Of a DNA stretch of 64,000 nt, positions 19,901-26,020 are shown one piece after another. The DNA is from an uncultured Caulobacterales bacterium (lineage in GTDB: Bacteria > Pseudomonadota > Alphaproteobacteria > Caulobacterales > Caulobacteraceae): positions 1 through 64,000 of the forward strand of contig CAIMFV010000060.1 of NCBI GenBank assembly GCA_903840435.1, read 5' to 3'. The notes under the pieces are model-generated. The model did no database searches. It was given only the letters and a program-made list of their open reading frames with translations, and had not been told where the DNA came from. Made by a program: the position numbers and the translations under genes. Position 1 is the stretch's first letter, and each line of letters opens with the position of its first letter.

Positions 19901-22230
19901 ATGACAGTATCGTCGCAGGTGGCGGGACAGTGCTCATCACCACCGGCGTCGGCGCCAATACTGTGGTCGGCGGCGCGGGGGCTGAGACCATTACGACCGG
20001 CTCGGGGCAAAACACTATCTATGCTGGGACAGGCAATGACTCGATCAACGCGTCGAGCGGCGCCAATCTGATTATTGCCGGAACCGGAAATTCAACAGCG
20101 GGAACGGGCAACTTCACCATTCTAGCCGGTTCCGCGTCAGGCGATACCTTGAGTTTCGCCAACGAAACCACGGCGGGGGTGGTGGCGAACCTGACCACCA
20201 ATGTGATCACCGGGTTTGCCACTGGGGGCATGACCGGGTCTATCGCAGGCGTCGGGGCGAGTACGGTGCCAACCGCAGTGACCGGACTGATCGGTGGCGC
20301 CGGCGCCGATAGCCTGACCGGATCAGCCAACACGCTCTATATCTACGGTGGCACCGGCGGCGGCGACACGCTGGACGGCTCCTTTGGCGGGACAACCCTG
20401 ACGGCCGCGACCTTGATCGGGGGCGGTTCTGGAGCCTTGGCCAATACACTTACCCTGGCCAATGATACGCTGGGGCATGCCGCTGTCACCATGCCGTCGA
20501 CCACGGCGGTCATTGCCTCTGGCGCGACCATTGCGGCCAATTCCGGTTGGGGATCGGTCAATGCCGGAAATTACGGCGATTTCGTCCTTTCAAACGTCCA
20601 AAAACTCATCGGCAGCGCCGCGGGCGGCGACACCCTGATGGGGTCGACAACCACCTTGGCCATTTCAGCTGGGCCGACCATGGTCGGGTCGTTGAGCGAC
20701 ACATTTGACGGCGGTGGCGGTGGCGCCTCCACGGTCGCAGGCGTGATTGAGACCATTACCGGCGCGGCTGGTCTGTTCAACACGCTCACCTTTGCCAATG
20801 ACACAGTCTCTGCGGCTGGTGGCGGCGTGAACATCAATCTGGCTGCGGGTGTTGTCACCAGCACCGCCTATGGCAATGAGAGCGTCTCTGGCGTTTATCG
20901 GATCATTGGGTCAGCATCTGGCAATGATACATTCATTGGCGACGCCAATTCCGACCAGTTCATTGCCGGATCAGGACTAGACTCGATCACCAGCGGAACC
21001 GGTGCGACCACCATCTATGCCGGTACGGGCGCGAGCACCATTGTCGCCACCTCCTCAGCCCTGGGCTCAACCCTGATTTATGATGGCGGCGGCAATATCT
21101 CTCTGACCAATTCGACCCTGACCTCGGCTGGCCATATGGACACCTTGTCCTTTGCCAATGATACGGTATCGACAGGGATTACCGCGATTTTGACCGCCTC
21201 GGGTGGATCGATCACCGGTGACGGAACGGTGACGCTCACCAATGCCCTCTATGCGCTGATCGGCAGCCCGTTTAATGACACGCTGCACGGCTCAACTTCG
21301 ACGCTCTATATGGCGGCGGGCGGGACCTCAAGCAGCGACACTTTTGACGGCGGCGGCGGCGGCGCCTCGACGGTTGCGGGCGTGATCGAGACGATTATCG
21401 GGTCAACCGGGGGAACCAATTGGCTGACCTTTGCTGCAGATACGGTCTCTGCCGCAGGCAATGGCGGTGTCAACATCAACCTGGCGACGAGCATTGTCAG
21501 CAGCGCGCATTATGGAAATGAGCTCGTCTCCAATATCCACAATATTATCGGCTCGGCCTATGGCAATGACACGATCACAGCCGACACATCCGGCGATTAT
21601 ATCAATCTTGCTGGGAGCACCGGCGCAGATTTAATCACCGGTGGAACCGGCGCAGGTACAGACACGATTGTCTGCGGGTCGGGCGCCGATACGATTCACC
21701 CCGGCTCCAACCCTGAACTCATTACCACCGGCGCGACGGCGATCAGCATTACCGGGGGGATGGGCGCTGACACAATCAATGCGCTGGCGGCCACCAGCGG
21801 GGTGATTTCCGGATCGACGGGCGGTGACTCCATCACGGTCGGAACCACATTTGCGACAGCCATGATCGGGGGAACCGCTTCCGTCAAACCTTCTGGCGGC
21901 ACCAATACCTTGGTGCTCGACTGGCAGGCCTCGTCGGCGTCGACGACTTTCAACTTCTCTTCGATCTCATCGGCGATGAATCACATCAACACCCTGGATT
22001 TGAGCGGAAATACCAAGGCGGCGGGCGGCGTCACCTATACGATTACGGCCAGCCAGATCGAAGCCATGGGAACGGGGCAGGGGTCGGTGCTGAACGTCAA
22101 ATTGGCCGCAGCGGATACCCTTGTGATTAGCTTGCAGTCGGGGTCAGAGTTTCTCGCTTCCGGCTCAGGCGGCATCGAATATATCAACAACTCCGGCGGC
22201 ACTCACCTCGCCGCCATCCACGTCATTTGA
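7927..22230 (+). CDS. Giant (4767-residue) RTX-like repeat protein, predicted type I secreted adhesin
   Basis: Very long surface or extracellular protein. Residues about 35-120 form a compact domain (VPIKSIIHVDILDVDLVLTT) of the kind found at the start of large type I substrates; 120-215 is Pro/Ala-rich linker; about 260-400 looks Ig-like. From about 410 to 4600 come repeats: about 31 units carrying a D-x-GGGGT...E-[ST/V]-I motif, each with strands such as NTLTFANDT, VNLxxG, GYGYE and SNIQxLIGS, interspersed with Gly/Asp/Asn-rich blocks (AGSGNNTLIGGSG) like degenerate RTX nonapeptides. The last ~110 residues lack repeats and end in a hydrophobic HLAAIHVI, as type I signals do. No N-terminal Sec signal is seen. 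I noticed only one Cys. The ABC exporter follows directly. Calcium binding and adhesin function are inferred. Confidence 0.88.
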   Translation: MKTAALAQAKAPKGDHSAGPTSAPASTPPAPRAPTGMTAMSGAAIVQAASGVFKLPVPIKSIIHVDILDVDLVLTTADGQKIVLQGGALDAFSGESYVIQFADGQTALSEVAASAGEVKIDTTTLSAHSSPTVTSPSTPSDSTAENDASDGKAEASQHQAQAQSPAPGQVGPAPPSYQSPPQQVLVQHAFDAPPARASPQVPVHTGDSRLSVDIRAKTGAQLANGVLTGFFGATGADSNPSAVAQMAPDQITTATPGLIVQANALGGQQFDKLIHIGFSGTGTVSSLSLSGVPAGYTIVGATPDASGVYTLNPAAFLESNSANTGSAFDIPIQYKLSSPNAAQPTHDSFNVTVSLTTSGVQSATYSNTYTVVVIDATSAADLTTAQVGENILVLPAQGIGYQIQATASDTITGGRNNDTIYGGGSNLGAGGNVLDGALGTNTLDYSKAQGPETINATIGQAFGASGVDTIANFQDFIGTSYNDLLIGSTTTLSLAAGGPGSNDTFESGGGGTTATPESITGSTFGANTLSYADAPGGVNVDLTKGMATGFGVQAISNIQILIGSYHDDTLRGATTTRKIQAGGVNSNDLIDPGGGGIATAYESIVGSAAGLTTLTYANATQGVTVNLLSETATGYGFQTLSNIEVVIGSKFNDDLIGNLNTVALEGGAGGQDTFDGGGAGTAVAPESIVGSNSGANTLTFANAPGGVSVNLTVGFATGAYGVETISGIQNVIGSGYSDFLVGSNSTRTLEGGLGGNDTFDGAGGGTVAAPESIIGSATGINVVTYANSPTGVTVNLQAGTETGYGIQSLTAIQEVVGSAYADSLKGARTTLSLFGGSGGADTFDGGGAGTKDKPESISGSLGGPNTLTFAADTIGSLKADLTNGFVDAGGASGYGYETVSNIQRLIGSAQGNDYLIGGQGVQYMAAGASTASDTFESGGGGTSSAPETIVGASAAISTLTFANDKFGAISANLVSGLIDAGGVYAYGFVHAQNIQRLIGTAQGGDTLRGGPGVIYIAAGSDTASDTFDGGGGGSIFQQETIVGSTGGTNTLTFAADTAVSGGVNVNLQSGVVSGAYGDEYVSNIHHLIGSAFGADVLIGDNSGDTIEAGGGNTLIVSGSGNNTLKGGIGADTISALLGNNLIDGGGGNTSIISGTGNNTLTFVNAKGGVNVNLLTGVATGYGTETLQGSFQKLIGSTHDDYLTGSTATLAIQSGGSLSNDTFDGGGGGTLVTPQTIVGSANGVNTLTLANAPSGGVSVDLASGIINAGGASGYGYAKVSNIEKVIGTTFGHDTLKGTLSTLLLQAGGDFASDTFDGGGGGNSVTPEVINGSKFGSNTLTFANDTVAGNNGSVVVNLLSGQVTGAYGYEHVSNISTVIGSSLGNDTLIGAVTGSDLQAGQGASSLQASGGLSTLSGGVGRDTLDGSVGMNLIDGGGGNASIIGSGVISATSSDTLTYANSNSAVQVNLLTGRASGYGAETITGQIAAIIGSAQSDSLVGSAFTQSISGGAGGDDSIDPGGGGTSLNPEQVFGGTGGSNLLTLVNDTVGGVNANLSSGLIDAGGASGYGFVKTTNIQRLIGSEAGGDTLTGGLTTRYLGAGSNLAVDTFDGGGGGTAQAIETIVGNLAGGSTLTFAADTSSAGGVNVDLASGVVTGGYGVEQVSNIHRVIGSASGSDILKGDNWAAGDYLQAGNGATKIIAGSGHNTLIGGHGSDTIDATNGVNLIDGGGGSTEILVGTGANTLTFAHATGAVNVDLTAGTVSGYGTETIIGGVANLVGSAFQDTLKGSTNTRSISASGTTASYTIDPGGGGTATSPEVITGSAYGVNTLTLAAASVGGAIADLSTGLINIGGVSGYGFDSVSNIEILIGTALGGDSLVGTLTTQKLVTGSQTASDTFDGGGGGTASAPEQILGSSLGNNTLSFASDTISGPAGGVLVDLQTDSVSGGWGDYILSNIENVIGSPLGNDTIKGNITSGINSLIQAGGGTDLIVAGTGLNTIIAGSGADIIDATVGTNLIIAGSGLATIYAGSTSLGGDTLSYVNSGSGVVVDLSAAQPGASLAGSATASQIINGAVTGLIGSAYSDTLIGSPSTLYLYGGSGGNDQFDIAGGGTTAHRVVVQGSDSGTANLLTFAADTVGPVTVNLQKGFADAGLYGYATISAIQELVGSAAGNDYLIGAPGVILIRAGSATVGDTIDGGGGGTVTARETIDGGSSGLSTLTFQADTLSTGGVSVNLGTGFVTGGYGVEYVTNIHRVIGSHLGADVIIGDSANDYLQAGGGSANITAGSGNNTLIGGSGTNTIVAGVGANLIDGGLGSTSIIGGSGEDTLTYANASQPINLNLLAENNGSYGTESGYGTETITGSIRAILGSIYNDTITGSTYTLLIQSGGSDSSDLFDAGGGGTAAGPESIIGSQYGQNTISYANATSGVVVDLYLKTATGDGYQYLKYITAVVGSPYADLLTGTTNTTSLYGGTGGDDTFFSGGGGTNASQAESITGSDTGTNLLSFAPDHFGSLNANLSTGYINAGGATKYGYVIATHIQELIGSAAGQDTLIGAPSTLLIQAGSSSASDTFDGGGGGTTSAIESIQGSANGANTLTFANDSVHAVNVNLATGIVDGGGKNGYGFESVTGIQALIGSAIGGDSLTGSSTTTSISAGPNAMVGDTFDGGGGGTLTSREIITGSQTGINTLTFENDTVGHVYVDLGAGTVNAGAYGYESVSNIQALIGSKAGGDTLVGTTSTVKMSAANSTASDTFDGGGGGTAQNPELIYGSASGNNLLTFAADLNVGGAAIINLSAGTATATNYGVLRFSNIHNVIGSAYGDDQITGDSFGDSIKAGGGNSLITAVAGASASTPSNTLVGGGGSSQVVINAVVGSNLIDGGGGAATIDGANTVGGASASDTLTYAHATGGVTVNLLQGSESGYGLQSLVGGFVAILGSTHGDSILGSAQTLLIQSNGVNVNDTMDPGGGGTIAAPEVLNGSTQGLNTLTFGSSPNGVNVDMTSHTASGYGYQTFSNFEILNGSASNDTLRGAPTTVSIVGGGGNDIIDPGGGGSSTSTVTGAMETIVGNTTGSGDDTLTFVRDNVAAVTANLQTGIISAGGQTGYGDDSVTGIQNLIGSAIGGDYLTGAPTTKSLAAGSATASDTFDAGGGGTALHPESITGSSSGISTLTYAADNLGSISATLSATQAGTINAGAYGVQSTLQIQKLIGSAVGGDYLQGAATTLLLQSGSTIAGDTFDGGGGGASSLPGVIETITGSTVGVNVLTFAGDTVQGVKVDLLHGTVDGGGTAGYGFETVSNIQQVIGSRIGGDTLIGNAFTTALSASPFAVNGDTFDGGGGGTATNPEVITGSSVGINTLTFANDTLATEVNANLSDPSHPFVDAGGASGYGYLLVTNIQNLIGGAQADFLEGLKQTQFIAGGAGAGDTLVGGGGGQASAPETIIGGTGGGAIFDLTADTIAAAQIDLGTGLVNAGGPSGYGFYALQASYQSQSAPIVTILGSNFGSDTFYAATGASPIGVTSIQGAGNGTDVLSFQNISGSSNGVTVNLNAGNYVSGLATTSISSIHIVIGTQSGADNITGDTSNDSITAGSGATTITSGTGANTLVAGAGADSFVAIAGTNRIIAGTGTLRLSVTTGADTLDYSNQTGPLAATLGQFSAGVSIPGSGGVATVSGALAGIIGTVGNDTLTGSSATLYLSNEFGGNATFDGGGGGTSGHYETIKGSSTGQNLLTFANDTASGSVYVNLYTGSVSGSYGYETISGIHNIIGSQIGADTIIGDGSPDSLVAGGGNNISITSGNATLNGGNTIIGGLGRETINASAGSNLIILNGGNTSIVGGGSGTGDTLSFANDTVTGAGGGVSVNLITGQVTGAYGSDTVNGAIVKLIGSAAGNDTLIGTSATLTLQGGTGSDLFDGGGGGSSSNRESLIGSAGGNNTVSFANDTSSLGGVYVNLNAQTVNSNNGVYGYESLVGIHNVIGSLLGADTIIGDGSNDSIVAGGGTVLITTGVGANTVVGGAGAETITTGSGQNTIYAGTGNDSINASSGANLIIAGTGNSTAGTGNFTILAGSASGDTLSFANETTAGVVANLTTNVITGFATGGMTGSIAGVGASTVPTAVTGLIGGAGADSLTGSANTLYIYGGTGGGDTLDGSFGGTTLTAATLIGGGSGALANTLTLANDTLGHAAVTMPSTTAVIASGATIAANSGWGSVNAGNYGDFVLSNVQKLIGSAAGGDTLMGSTTTLAISAGPTMVGSLSDTFDGGGGGASTVAGVIETITGAAGLFNTLTFANDTVSAAGGGVNINLAAGVVTSTAYGNESVSGVYRIIGSASGNDTFIGDANSDQFIAGSGLDSITSGTGATTIYAGTGASTIVATSSALGSTLIYDGGGNISLTNSTLTSAGHMDTLSFANDTVSTGITAILTASGGSITGDGTVTLTNALYALIGSPFNDTLHGSTSTLYMAAGGTSSSDTFDGGGGGASTVAGVIETIIGSTGGTNWLTFAADTVSAAGNGGVNINLATSIVSSAHYGNELVSNIHNIIGSAYGNDTITADTSGDYINLAGSTGADLITGGTGAGTDTIVCGSGADTIHPGSNPELITTGATAISITGGMGADTINALAATSGVISGSTGGDSITVGTTFATAMIGGTASVKPSGGTNTLVLDWQASSASTTFNFSSISSAMNHINTLDLSGNTKAAGGVTYTITASQIEAMGTGQGSVLNVKLAAADTLVISLQSGSEFLASGSGGIEYINNSGGTHLAAIHVI
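9420..21420 (+). repeat. Tandem coding repeats of the giant protein
   Basis: About 31 copies of a unit marked by D-x-GGGGT. The first units are about 85 residues apart (for example 9461 to 9716); later ones alternate with longer units of up to about 170 residues that carry an extra RTX-like block (for example around 11230-11400, 14740-14900 and 19900-20130). Copies have diverged at many positions, so the array is old rather than a recent amplification. Confidence 0.85.
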
Positions 22231-22355
22231 CCAAGGCCCAATCTCGGCTTTCCTCTCGACCCGCTTTGCCGACTCGTGATTGAAACGCCAAACGGGGCGT
22301 GCCTGACGGGACCGCAACGGTAAGTCCAAGGGTGGGACGGGGCGTGGGAGTTGAG

Positions 22356-23987
22356 ATGCGTGGGCGAAGTCCGGCGTTGGCGGTGGGTCTCGCCAGTTTG
22401 ATAATCAATCTGGTGGCCCTATCCTCACCGATCTTTTCGATGCTGGTCTATGACAAGGTAATCGGCAATGGCGTTACCGAGACCCTGTGGGGTCTGGCGC
22501 TTGGCATGGCGCTGTTTCTAGGCCTCGATTTCTTTCTCAAAATCCTGCGGACCTATATTGTCGAGAAGCGGGCCTATAGATCCGACTTTTCTGGTGATGA
22601 AGCCCTGATTACCAATCTCCTGGCCAATCGGCGTGGTGTCATCTATTCGACGGGCGAGGTCTTGTCGAAGTACCGAGAGCTTGCTGCCTCACGGGACCTT
22701 TTCTCCTCCAACTATCTGATGGCGGCGATCGATTTTCCGTTCGTGGTGTTGTTTCTCGTGCTTATCGCCGTGATTGGCGGACCGATTGTGCTGGCGCCTC
22801 TGGTGATTGGTGGCGCCCTGGTCGGGTTTTCCCTTTATCTGCGAAAGCCCATTTCTGAGCGCAACACGAAAGCGCAAAAACTGGAAGGCATGCGGCTGGG
22901 CGTGCTTGGCGAACTGCTCACCCATGGCGACATGATCAAGACCAGCCGGGTGCGGCGGTTCTTTGAGACCAAATGGTCAGCCATTGCCGAACAGTCCGCC
23001 GCCGCCCGCAGCGAGAGCCGGGTCTTGACCGTGCTCAACTATACGACGCTGTCGGAAGGCGCCCTGTTCATCTGGATCAGTGTGATTGTCATTGGCGCCT
23101 TGATGGCCGATGCAGGCCACCTCTCTGTCGGGGGCTTGACCGCCTGTTCCATCCTGTCGAACCGGGTCGGCGGCCAGATTACCAGCTTCGTCATCTTGCT
23201 CGGCCGGTATGACTTTTACAAAAAGGCCAAGTCTCGGTTTGACGAGGCCATACCCGACGTCGAGGCGCAAACTGAAGTGCTACCGGCCCGGGCCATGACC
23301 GGCGCCATCGAAGCCCATGGCTTGAGCTTTCGCTTTCCTGGCGACCGGCCGGACGTGGTGCAAAGCCTCAACCTGACAATTCGCGCGGGTGAGCGTGTTG
23401 GCATTGTCGGGCGCAATGGCTCGGGTAAGTCGACCCTGCTCAAATGCCTCGCGGGCGTGCTCGCGCCAACCACGGGGGCGGTGGTGGCGGATGGCGTTGC
23501 GCTCGCGGCCTTTTCACCCGAAAGCCGCGCCAAGTGGCTTGCCTACAAGCCGCAAGACCCCCTGTTGTTCGAGGCAAGCCTTGAACAAAATATTCTCGGG
23601 GGATCGGAGACCCTCGATCCAGAGGAATTGCGCCGGGCGCTTTTTCTCTCCGGCCTCGACCTTGCTCTCTCGCGCGGCGAACTGACCCTCGACGCCAAGA
23701 TCATGACCGACGGCGCCAATCTCTCGGGTGGTCAGCGCCAAGCTGTCGCCCTGGCCCGCGCGCTCAGCGGGGATCCACGGTTGATCATTCTCGATGAACC
23801 CACATCGGGCATTGATCAGGAGTTGGAGACCCTCATCCTTGGGCGGTTGATCAGTTTTTCTCAGGCGCGGACGCTGATTGTCGCGACCCATTCTGTTCCT
23901 TTGTTGCGCGCGCTGGACCGCTTGATCGTGCTAGAGGGAGGTCGGATTGTCGCTGACGGCCCAACACAACAGATCTTGGTGGGATAG
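22356..23987 (+). CDS. Type I secretion ABC exporter (fused permease-ATPase)
   Basis: Inner-membrane ATP-driven exporter of about 543 residues, predicted to move the preceding giant protein. The N-terminal half has membrane segments starting SLIINLVALSSPIFSMLVYDKVI, typical of type I exporters. The C-terminal ATPase shows Walker A GRNGSGKST (about 350), Q-loop YKPQD, signature LSGGQRQ (about 458), Walker B LIILDEPTSG (about 478) and the H-loop ATHS. There is no C39 peptidase-like N-terminal domain, unlike HlyB or LapB. The frame is open from a GTG at 22299, but GGGAG five bases before the ATG at 22356 supports the shorter form. It lies 125 bases after the giant gene and 6 bases before a glycosyltransferase. 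Confidence 0.92.
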   Translation: MRGRSPALAVGLASLIINLVALSSPIFSMLVYDKVIGNGVTETLWGLALGMALFLGLDFFLKILRTYIVEKRAYRSDFSGDEALITNLLANRRGVIYSTGEVLSKYRELAASRDLFSSNYLMAAIDFPFVVLFLVLIAVIGGPIVLAPLVIGGALVGFSLYLRKPISERNTKAQKLEGMRLGVLGELLTHGDMIKTSRVRRFFETKWSAIAEQSAAARSESRVLTVLNYTTLSEGALFIWISVIVIGALMADAGHLSVGGLTACSILSNRVGGQITSFVILLGRYDFYKKAKSRFDEAIPDVEAQTEVLPARAMTGAIEAHGLSFRFPGDRPDVVQSLNLTIRAGERVGIVGRNGSGKSTLLKCLAGVLAPTTGAVVADGVALAAFSPESRAKWLAYKPQDPLLFEASLEQNILGGSETLDPEELRRALFLSGLDLALSRGELTLDAKIMTDGANLSGGQRQAVALARALSGDPRLIILDEPTSGIDQELETLILGRLISFSQARTLIVATHSVPLLRALDRLIVLEGGRIVADGPTQQILVG

Positions 23988-23993
23988 CCGGGC

Positions 23994-25235
23994 GTGAAAA
24001 TCCTCTTCGTCCATCAGAACTTTCCGGGCCAGTACAAGCACCTCGCCCGGGTTTTTGCCGCCTCGCCGGACAATGAGGTCGTGGCGTTGACCATGGCCGA
24101 CCCGGTCAATATTCCCAATGTCAGGGTTATTCGCCACGCCTGGAACCGGGCCCAGACCACGCCGCACGCCTTTATGGCTGACCTCGATATTCAGGTGCAA
24201 CGGGGTCAGTCCACCGCCCATGTGGCGCGCCAATTGGCCAAGGAAGGCTTTTATCCCGACCTGATCTGTGCCCATCCGGGTTGGGGGGAGGCGCTCTTTC
24301 TCAAGGACGTCTTCCCGAAGGCGATGTTGAATTGCTTCCAAGAATTCTTCTATCGCTCGTCCGGCAGCGATATTGATTTCGACCCGGAATTTGAAAAATC
24401 GAACGAGTTGCACCATTACCAGCTGCGAATTCGCAACGCCAATATCTTGCTCAATCTGGATGCAGCCGATTGTAATGTCTCGCCGACGGCCTGGCAGAGA
24501 GCGCAGTTTCCATCCGCCTATCTCGATAAGATCCACCTCATCCATGACGGGGTCGACACCGATCAGGTCAAGGCTGACCCCGCCGCCTGGATCGAGCTTG
24601 CCAGCAGCCAACGCCGCCTCACCCCCGGCGATGAGGTGGTGACCTTCGTCAACCGCAATTTTGAGCCCTATCGCGGGGTGCACACCTTTCTGCGCGCTGT
24701 GCCAAAAATCCTCGCCCGCCGTCCGAATGCCCAGATCATCTGTGTCGGCGGTGACGATGTCAGCTACGGCCCACGCCCACCGGAAGGCCAGACCTGGCGC
24801 GGTCGCTATATGGCGGAGGTGTTTGGCGATAAGCCGCCGCCGAATTTGAGATTTGTCGGCAAGATCCCCTATGCGATCTTCCTCAATCTGTTGCAGGTTT
24901 CACGGTGCCACGTCTATCTAACCTATCCCTTCGTCCTCTCCTGGTCGATGCTCGAGGCCATGAGTGTCGGGGGACTGGTGGTCGGTTCGGCGACACCGCC
25001 GGTGGAGGAGGTGATTGTCGATGGTGAGAATGGCCTATTGACCGATTTCTTTTCACCCGACGACCTTGCCGACAAGGTCTGCGCCGTTTTGGAAGATCCG
25101 GGCCAGTTCGAGCGCCAAAGACAGGCGGCCCGTCAGACCGTCTTGGAGCGGTATGACCTCAAGCGCGTCTGTCTGCCCAGCCACGTCAATCTCTGTCGCG
25201 ATCTGACCGGACTGCCGCTAAATTACCAGGCCTAG
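23994..25235 (+). CDS. GT4-like glycosyltransferase linked to the exporter
   Basis: A 413-residue cytoplasmic glycosyltransferase of GT-B type. The N-terminus MKILFVHQNFPGQYKHLA is a typical first Rossmann strand and loop; the C-terminal half has the donor-site region SWSMLEAMSVGGLVVGS...PPVEEVI...GENGLL, with the EX7E-like glutamates of family GT4. The start is GTG at 23994, six bases after the exporter stop, so the two are almost certainly co-transcribed. The acceptor is unknown: the giant protein itself or a surface glycan are both possible. Glycosylation of giant adhesins by a linked transferase is known for HMW1/HMW1C, but that enzyme is of another family. Confidence 0.85.
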   Translation: MKILFVHQNFPGQYKHLARVFAASPDNEVVALTMADPVNIPNVRVIRHAWNRAQTTPHAFMADLDIQVQRGQSTAHVARQLAKEGFYPDLICAHPGWGEALFLKDVFPKAMLNCFQEFFYRSSGSDIDFDPEFEKSNELHHYQLRIRNANILLNLDAADCNVSPTAWQRAQFPSAYLDKIHLIHDGVDTDQVKADPAAWIELASSQRRLTPGDEVVTFVNRNFEPYRGVHTFLRAVPKILARRPNAQIICVGGDDVSYGPRPPEGQTWRGRYMAEVFGDKPPPNLRFVGKIPYAIFLNLLQVSRCHVYLTYPFVLSWSMLEAMSVGGLVVGSATPPVEEVIVDGENGLLTDFFSPDDLADKVCAVLEDPGQFERQRQAARQTVLERYDLKRVCLPSHVNLCRDLTGLPLNYQA

Positions 25236-25273
25236 ACCGGCAGGCTTCCGGCGTTCGCTGTTATGCGGAAAAT

Positions 25274-25389
25274 ATTGAAATCACACCCCTTTCCGCCGCT
25301 CCTCCCGGCGAAGGCCGGGAACCAGGGACGGGCCTGCTGAGGTTTGGAGATGAACTCCTGGATACCGGCCTTCGCAGGTCATGAGCGGG
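25274..25389. repeat. Palindromic intergenic repeat, copy A
   Basis: About 116 bases starting ATTGAAATCACACCCCTTTC and ending ATGAGCGGG. It contains CTCCCGGCGAAGGCCGGG near one end and ATACCGGCCTTCGCAGGTCAT near the other, which pair with each other and could form a long hairpin. Further copies lie at 25785-25899 and 25904-26020, so the GIY-YIG gene is bracketed by copies. Confidence 0.85.
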
Positions 25390-25401
25390 TGAAGTCGCGC
25401 G

Positions 25402-25689
25402 TCAACAGTTCAGGGTTTCATAGAGATCGGTCCATTCCGGATTATCCGCTTCAATCAGCCGAAGCTTCCAAGCCCGTTGCCATTGCTTGATTTGGCGCTC
25501 CCGCATAAAGGCGGTTTCCCGGCTCTCGTGGGGTTCATACCAGACGAGACGGGTGCAGTCATACCTCGCCGTAAACCCTTGGAAGGCTTTTGTTTTGTGC
25601 TGATCCATCCGGGTCGCCAGATCATCAGTCATACCGGTATAGAGCGTGCCGTTTCTTTGACTGGCTAGGATGTAGACAAAAAAGGCCAA
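25402..25689 (-). CDS. Small GIY-YIG nuclease-superfamily protein
   Basis: A 95-residue single-domain protein. The GIY-YIG core appears as FVYILAS...GTLYTGMT (residues 3-21), followed by the Arg of DLATRMDQHK and the Glu of ESRETAFMRERQIKQW, the family's metal-site and catalytic positions. Small stand-alone members are common in bacteria and their role is mostly unknown. It sits on the minus strand between copies of a palindromic repeat, in the gap between two plus-strand giant adhesin genes, so it looks like an independent insertion. Whether it acts on the repeats is speculation. Confidence 0.88.
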   Translation of the reverse strand: MAFFVYILASQRNGTLYTGMTDDLATRMDQHKTKAFQGFTARYDCTRLVWYEPHESRETAFMRERQIKQWQRAWKLRLIEADNPEWTDLYETLNC

Positions 25690-25746
25690 TGGCGCCTCCC
25701 GTGCCCCGTCGGTGCGACACGCTAATTCCTTTTCCCGCCTTGGGGG

Positions 25747-25780
25747 AATTGAAAACGTACCTTTCCGCCGGGAGGAGCGG
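25747..25780. repeat. Truncated copy of the palindromic repeat
   Basis: AATTGAAAACGTACCTTTCC runs into CGCCGGGAGGAGCGG, matching the outer ends of the full repeat with the whole middle missing. It directly precedes copy B, separated by four bases. It looks like an internally deleted copy. Confidence 0.6.
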
Positions 25781-25784
25781 ATAT

Positions 25785-25899
25785 AATTGAAACCACACCC
25801 CTTTCCGCCGCTCCTCCCGGCGAAGGCCGGGGTCCAGGGGGTGGCCCGCGTAGGTTTGGGGATGAACTCCTGGATACCGGCCTTCGCCGGTATGAGCGG
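25785..25899. repeat. Palindromic intergenic repeat, copy B
   Basis: Full-length copy beginning AATTGAAACCACACCCCTTT. The arms CTCCCGGCGAAGGCCGGG and ATACCGGCCTTCGCCGGTAT are the best preserved of the set. It ends TATGAGCGG. Confidence 0.85.
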
Positions 25900-25903
25900 A
25901 TGT

Positions 25904-26020
25904 AATTGAAAATACGCACCTTTCCACCGCTCCTCCCGGCGAAGGCCGGGAACCAGGGATGGGCCTGCTGAGGTTTGCAGGTGATCCTCGAAATTCCCGC
26001 CTTATCGGGTCATGCGCGGG
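25904..26020. repeat. Palindromic intergenic repeat, copy C
   Basis: Third full-length copy, in tandem with copy B four bases away. The left arm is intact, while the right arm has drifted (CCCGCCTTATCGGGTCATGC), so its hairpin would be weaker. Confidence 0.8.

Noticed and set aside
9420-21420. Regularly spaced repeats that might suggest a CRISPR array
   Set aside because: The period is far too long, the repeats diverge, and the whole stretch is one open reading frame.
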